From NCBI GenBank assembly GCA_028691095.1, contig JAQUZZ010000003.1:1-16798 (forward strand): DNA of 16,798 nt, given 5' to 3'. Source of the DNA: Alistipes sp. GTDB taxonomy: Bacteria; Bacteroidota; Bacteroidia; Bacteroidales; Rikenellaceae. Below, one piece after another: positions 14,554 to 16,798 of the stretch. Below the pieces are notes generated by a model. That model had not been told where the DNA came from, did no database searches, and saw nothing but the letters and a program-made list of their open reading frames with translations. The translations under genes and the position numbers were made by a program. Position 1 is the stretch's first letter. The number at the start of each line of letters is the position of its first letter.

Positions 14554-14557
14554 GATA
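14550..14557 (-). promoter_or_regulatory. -7 promoter box of the TIM-barrel gene
   Basis: Minus-strand TATCTTTG is an exact TAnnTTTG match, about 55 bases before the ATG at 14494. The start site would fall near 14543-14546. The box overlaps the right arm of the inverted repeat at 14519-14553. Confidence 0.6.
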
Positions 14558-14587
14558 GTGAAATTTAATGGGAGTTCATGCTCTCTC

Positions 14588-14630
14588 CCTCCTAAAATCC
14601 GTCCCTAACGGTGGCTGAGATTTTGGGAGG
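14588..14630 (-). terminator. hairpin between the 229-residue gene and the TIM-barrel gene
   Basis: CCTCCTAAAATC (14588-14599) pairs with GATTTTGGGAGG (14619-14630) over 12 bp with one T-G pair, and CCGT/ACGG pairs inside the loop. It may end the transcript coming from 14760. No good T-run follows on the minus strand. Confidence 0.4.
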
Positions 14631-14656
14631 ATAAAGGGATCGCCTTTGATAATATC

Positions 14657-14700
14657 AAAAAGCGTGTTTGCCGATGGCGTTTAAGCGCAACGTGCTTTTT
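14657..14700 (-). terminator. possible terminator of the 229-residue gene
   Basis: AAAAAGC (14657-14663) pairs with GCTTTTT (14694-14700), with weaker pairing further in. On the minus strand the stem ends in TTTTT. It lies 60 bases past the stop codon. It overlaps TTTGATA-A-TATCAAA (14645-14659), a 15-base inverted repeat. Confidence 0.4.
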
Positions 14701-14759
14701 ATGAGCACGCAACACCTCCGGTATCTCCGGCATATATCGCGTGACCCATTGGGGATTAC

Positions 14760-15449
14760 TTAGATGTCGTCGGAGTTGAAGGGGTAGCCGTGTCGTTTTC
14801 CGGTAGGCATCTTTGAATTCTCAAATTTGGTATTGAGCTGATCCACCGACACCACCTTGACCGTGTCGTAGGGCGGAACCAACAGATTGAAATCCAAGGA
14901 ATAGCTGATGGCGCGTTCGACGATGGCCAGCAGAGCCTCCTTGTCCATGACGTGCGTTCCGAAACAATCGTGACGGAGACTGGTTTGCCGTTTTCCCTCG
15001 ACGAAATATTGCTTTTCGCGATTGATGAAGATGCGTCCGATAAGATAGCCCTCGTCTGCCGTTCGGTTGTATTTGAAGGAGTCGGAGAGGAAGTTGTAGA
15101 TCTGGATGATTCCACAGAGTGCATTTTCGCGATTCTGTTGCACGTAGGGATTCTGCCAAAGGATGTGCTCTCGGTTGAACTCGAACACGTTGCTGTGCAT
15201 ACTGAAGAGAAGGATGTCGTCGGCTACTTGGAGTTGTGCCTCGAATTTTCCCCGATCGCGATACTCTACGCGGATCTCTTGATCCTCTTCCTCCAAAATT
15301 TCGTCGAGTTCGGAGGAGAGTTCATGTAGCGTCTCTTTCAGTTTGCCGAACACCGTAAAGGTGTTGTCGAAGACTTGTTGATTGAGTGTGGCTTTGTGGC
15401 TCAGCTTGTCGATCAAGCTACGATGTAAATGGCCTGGGTCACCGTCCAT
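14760..15449 (-). CDS. conserved-looking protein of unknown function
   Basis: A 229-residue soluble protein with no signal peptide or membrane segment. I recognise no named domain, although the segment VADDILLFSMHSNVFEFNREHILWQNPYV looks like a strongly conserved block of a Bacteroidota family, and I believe similar proteins occur widely in this phylum. Residues 20-60 are helical and acidic (ELSSELDEILEEEDQEI), possibly a coiled coil. A mixed alpha-beta region follows with GIIQIYNFLSDSFKYNRTADEGYLIGRIFINREKQYFVEGKRQ. The basic C-terminus ends in PTGKRHGYPFNSDDI. The ATG at 15449 lies only 18 bases after a strong hairpin, and no promoter is visible in the 107-base gap to the LysM gene. It may therefore be expressed by read-through from that gene. 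Confidence 0.75.
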   Translation of the reverse strand: MDGDPGHLHRSLIDKLSHKATLNQQVFDNTFTVFGKLKETLHELSSELDEILEEEDQEIRVEYRDRGKFEAQLQVADDILLFSMHSNVFEFNREHILWQNPYVQQNRENALCGIIQIYNFLSDSFKYNRTADEGYLIGRIFINREKQYFVEGKRQTSLRHDCFGTHVMDKEALLAIVERAISYSLDFNLLVPPYDTVKVVSVDQLNTKFENSKMPTGKRHGYPFNSDDI

Positions 15450-15467
15450 GGATTTTTAAGATTTAAA

Positions 15468-15492
15468 GCACCGCACATGAGGCGTGCGGTGC
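15468..15492 (-). terminator. terminator-like hairpin between the LysM gene and the 229-residue gene
   Basis: A perfect 9-bp stem, GCACCGCAC (15468-15476) with GTGCGGTGC (15484-15492), and a 7-base loop; on the minus strand it is followed by TTTAAATCTT. A second hairpin, ATCCGG/CCGGAT (15508-15513 with 15523-15528), lies beside it. It may stop most transcription from the LysM gene. Confidence 0.65.
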
Positions 15493-15556
15493 CGTTTTAG
15501 GGTTTGTATCCGGTTGCTCTCCCCGGATCTTATGGGTATGCAGATAGGCCGTCCTC

Positions 15557-16540
15557 TTACATGAGGCGGATCTGTTGGCCGTCGGTCACCTGCGAATCGC
15601 GGGTGCGACGATTGAAGTTGCAGAGTTGTTTGATTCGGATGCCGTAGAGCTGCGAGATCGAATGCAGGCTCTCACCCTCTTTGGCCACATGAATCAACTT
15701 GCCGTTGGCACTCCGACGCCCTTTGGGTTTGAGGTATACCATATCTCCGGCTTTGACCTCCGAGGCGTTGTGAAGATCGTTGTACTTAACCAAGCGTTTC
15801 GAGGAGGTGCGGAATTCGGAGGCGATCGTCTCCAAGGTTTCACCCTCTGCCAAGATTACAAATTCGCTGCCATTGTTGCGGTAGACCGTGTGGCCTCCGT
15901 TGTGACTTTGGATCACGATCGAGTAGTTGTCCACGTCGATGATGTCCCGACCCGATTTGGGGGCTGGAACCACCGGCTCCTCTTTGGTTGTGGTGTCTTG
16001 GGTCTGGGCGATCAGATCTTTCCCTTCGTCCAGAAGGAAGAGTTGATTCTCCTCAATGATCTTGATGAGTCGTTCGGCATATTGGGGGTTGGTGGCGTAG
16101 CCGTCTTGTTGCAATCCCTTGGCCCAACCTTTGTAGTCGGTGGGGTCGAGTTGGAAGAGGTTTTGATACCGTGAAGATTTATCCAAAAACTCGGAGTGGT
16201 CGCGATAGGAATCCTCCACCGAGGCGTATTTGCGGAAGCACTCGTCGGGGGCATCGTCCGTATGGGCGATGGTCGCTCCTTTCCAGTCGCTCTTGCACTT
16301 GATGCCGAAGTGGTTGTTTCCCTCACGTGCCAGACGGCTGTTGCCGTTGTCGGATTCATGGATGGCTTGTGCCAGTTTGATGCTGGCCGGAATGCCGTAG
16401 ATGTCCATCTCCTGTAATGCCAAGGATTTGTACTTTTGGATGTAGTCGGCGCGCGAAAGCGTGGTTTGGCTCCATGCGGTGGAGGCCGTAGCACACAGCA
16501 AGGTCAGGGTCAGTACGAGGGTATTGAGGTGTTTGGTCAT
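15557..16540 (-). CDS. exported glucosaminidase with two LysM domains
   Basis: A 327-residue cell wall enzyme. A signal peptide covers about residues 1-24 (MTKHLNTLVLTLTLLCATAS then TAWSQ). The glucosaminidase domain (GH73-like) spans about 28-170, with the likely catalytic Glu62 in QAIHESDNGNSRLA, then NNHFGIKC and YASVEDSYRDHSEFL. It should cut the glycan strands of peptidoglycan. Two LysM domains follow, near 222-275 (VILAEGETLETIASEF to MVYLKPK) and 283-327 (HVAKEGESLHSISQLYGI to the end), which bind peptidoglycan. The linker between is rich in Thr, Glu and Pro. This architecture is common in Bacteroidota. Its -7 box lies at 16648-16655, divergent from the DUF4254-like gene. Confidence 0.92.
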   Translation of the reverse strand: MTKHLNTLVLTLTLLCATASTAWSQTTLSRADYIQKYKSLALQEMDIYGIPASIKLAQAIHESDNGNSRLAREGNNHFGIKCKSDWKGATIAHTDDAPDECFRKYASVEDSYRDHSEFLDKSSRYQNLFQLDPTDYKGWAKGLQQDGYATNPQYAERLIKIIEENQLFLLDEGKDLIAQTQDTTTKEEPVVPAPKSGRDIIDVDNYSIVIQSHNGGHTVYRNNGSEFVILAEGETLETIASEFRTSSKRLVKYNDLHNASEVKAGDMVYLKPKGRRSANGKLIHVAKEGESLHSISQLYGIRIKQLCNFNRRTRDSQVTDGQQIRLM

Positions 16541-16647
16541 GGGGAATAGAGATTTGCCGGTTGTGGATGATGCAAGAGCTCGTGCAGCGATCCTATCGAA
16601 TCGTTGAAACGCGACTTCTCAACTCCGAAAACAGAGTATGCGTTGGG

Positions 16648-16680
16648 CAAAAATAATTATTTTCTTGCAATTTGCGCAAA
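16648..16680 (-). promoter_or_regulatory. promoter of the glucosaminidase-LysM gene
   Basis: On the minus strand TTTG (16677-16680), a 21-base spacer, then TATTTTTG (16648-16655), an exact TAnnTTTG match. The leader to the ATG at 16540 is about 100 bases. Confidence 0.6.
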
Positions 16681-16694
16681 AATCTTTAGCTTTG
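16664..16694 (+). promoter_or_regulatory. promoter of the DUF4254-like gene
   Basis: CTTG (16664-16667), a 19-base spacer, then TAGCTTTG (16687-16694), an exact TAnnTTTG match. The start site near 16701 leaves a leader of under 20 bases before the ATG at 16719. It overlaps the oppositely directed promoter at 16648-16680. Confidence 0.7.
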
Positions 16695-16718
16695 TAGAAG
16701 AACTTTAATCCTAAAGCT

Positions 16719-16798
16719 ATGTTTACGACGCAGAGTAATCAAATATTTGCCCAGGCGATTGCGGCATACCATCAATTCGACGATGTGAATGCCCCGAT
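16719..16798 (+). CDS. start of a DUF4254-like protein (partial, runs off the edge)
   Basis: Only the first 26 codons are present: MFTTQSNQIFAQAIAAYHQF followed by DDVNAP. The pattern of an N-terminal helix followed by the YHxxDDVNAP motif resembles the start of Bacteroidota DUF4254 proteins, whose function is unknown and which are often near heptosyltransferase-like glycosyltransferase genes. The start is supported by a well-formed promoter just upstream. The identification rests on a short stretch and memory of the family, so it is moderate. Confidence 0.6.
   Translation, partial: MFTTQSNQIFAQAIAAYHQFDDVNAP

Overview
The window looks like a core chromosomal segment of a Bacteroidota bacterium, most likely order Bacteroidales. 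Three things point there: several intergenic gaps carry the Bacteroidota -7 promoter element TAnnTTTG with no visible Shine-Dalgarno sequence, the gene families are typical of the group (EpsC-type serine acetyltransferase, short class I mannose-6-phosphate isomerase, secreted xylose-isomerase-like TIM barrel, glucosaminidase-LysM protein, DUF4254), and coding regions are moderately GC-rich with AT-richer gaps. I would not name a genus. No tRNA, rRNA, CRISPR array, transposase, integrase or phage gene is visible.

Layout. 1-173 is a gap holding a possible promoter for a gene off the left edge. 174-1067 (minus) is a YitT-family membrane protein. The 507-base gap up to priA holds two diverged 95-base direct repeats. 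On the plus strand follow priA (1575-3857) and comF (3949-4695); comF is interrupted by one in-frame TAG, which cuts off its phosphoribosyltransferase motif. From 10163 down to 4798 (minus) five closely packed genes form a probable operon: manA, a dCMP deaminase, a DUF4435/TOPRIM-like protein, an EpsC-type serine O-acetyltransferase, and an LtaS/sulfatase-superfamily membrane enzyme that overlaps the previous gene by 4 bases. galE (10452-11480, plus) is divergent from manA and ends at a perfect 19-bp terminator hairpin. A Vat/CatB-like acetyltransferase (11596-12225, minus) and a SAM methyltransferase (12759-13541, plus) diverge from a 533-base gap that contains two outward -7 boxes and several hairpins. 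The right part, on the minus strand, has a secreted TIM-barrel protein (13667-14494), an unrecognised conserved-looking protein (14760-15449) and a glucosaminidase-LysM cell wall enzyme (15557-16540). A DUF4254-like gene starts at 16719 (plus) and runs off the edge.

How the genes fit together. Most are housekeeping: replication restart (priA), sugar nucleotide and envelope precursor supply (manA, galE), cysteine and dTMP precursor supply (serine acetyltransferase, dCMP deaminase) and envelope remodelling (LtaS-like enzyme, glucosaminidase). I did not find a clear new multi-gene system. The parts that ordinary annotation does not explain are the broken comF, the duplicated element before priA, the TOPRIM-like gene inside a metabolic operon, the hairpin-rich transcribed gap before the methyltransferase, and an inverted repeat lying on the -7 box of the TIM-barrel gene. 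Repeat identities and stem lengths were counted by eye.
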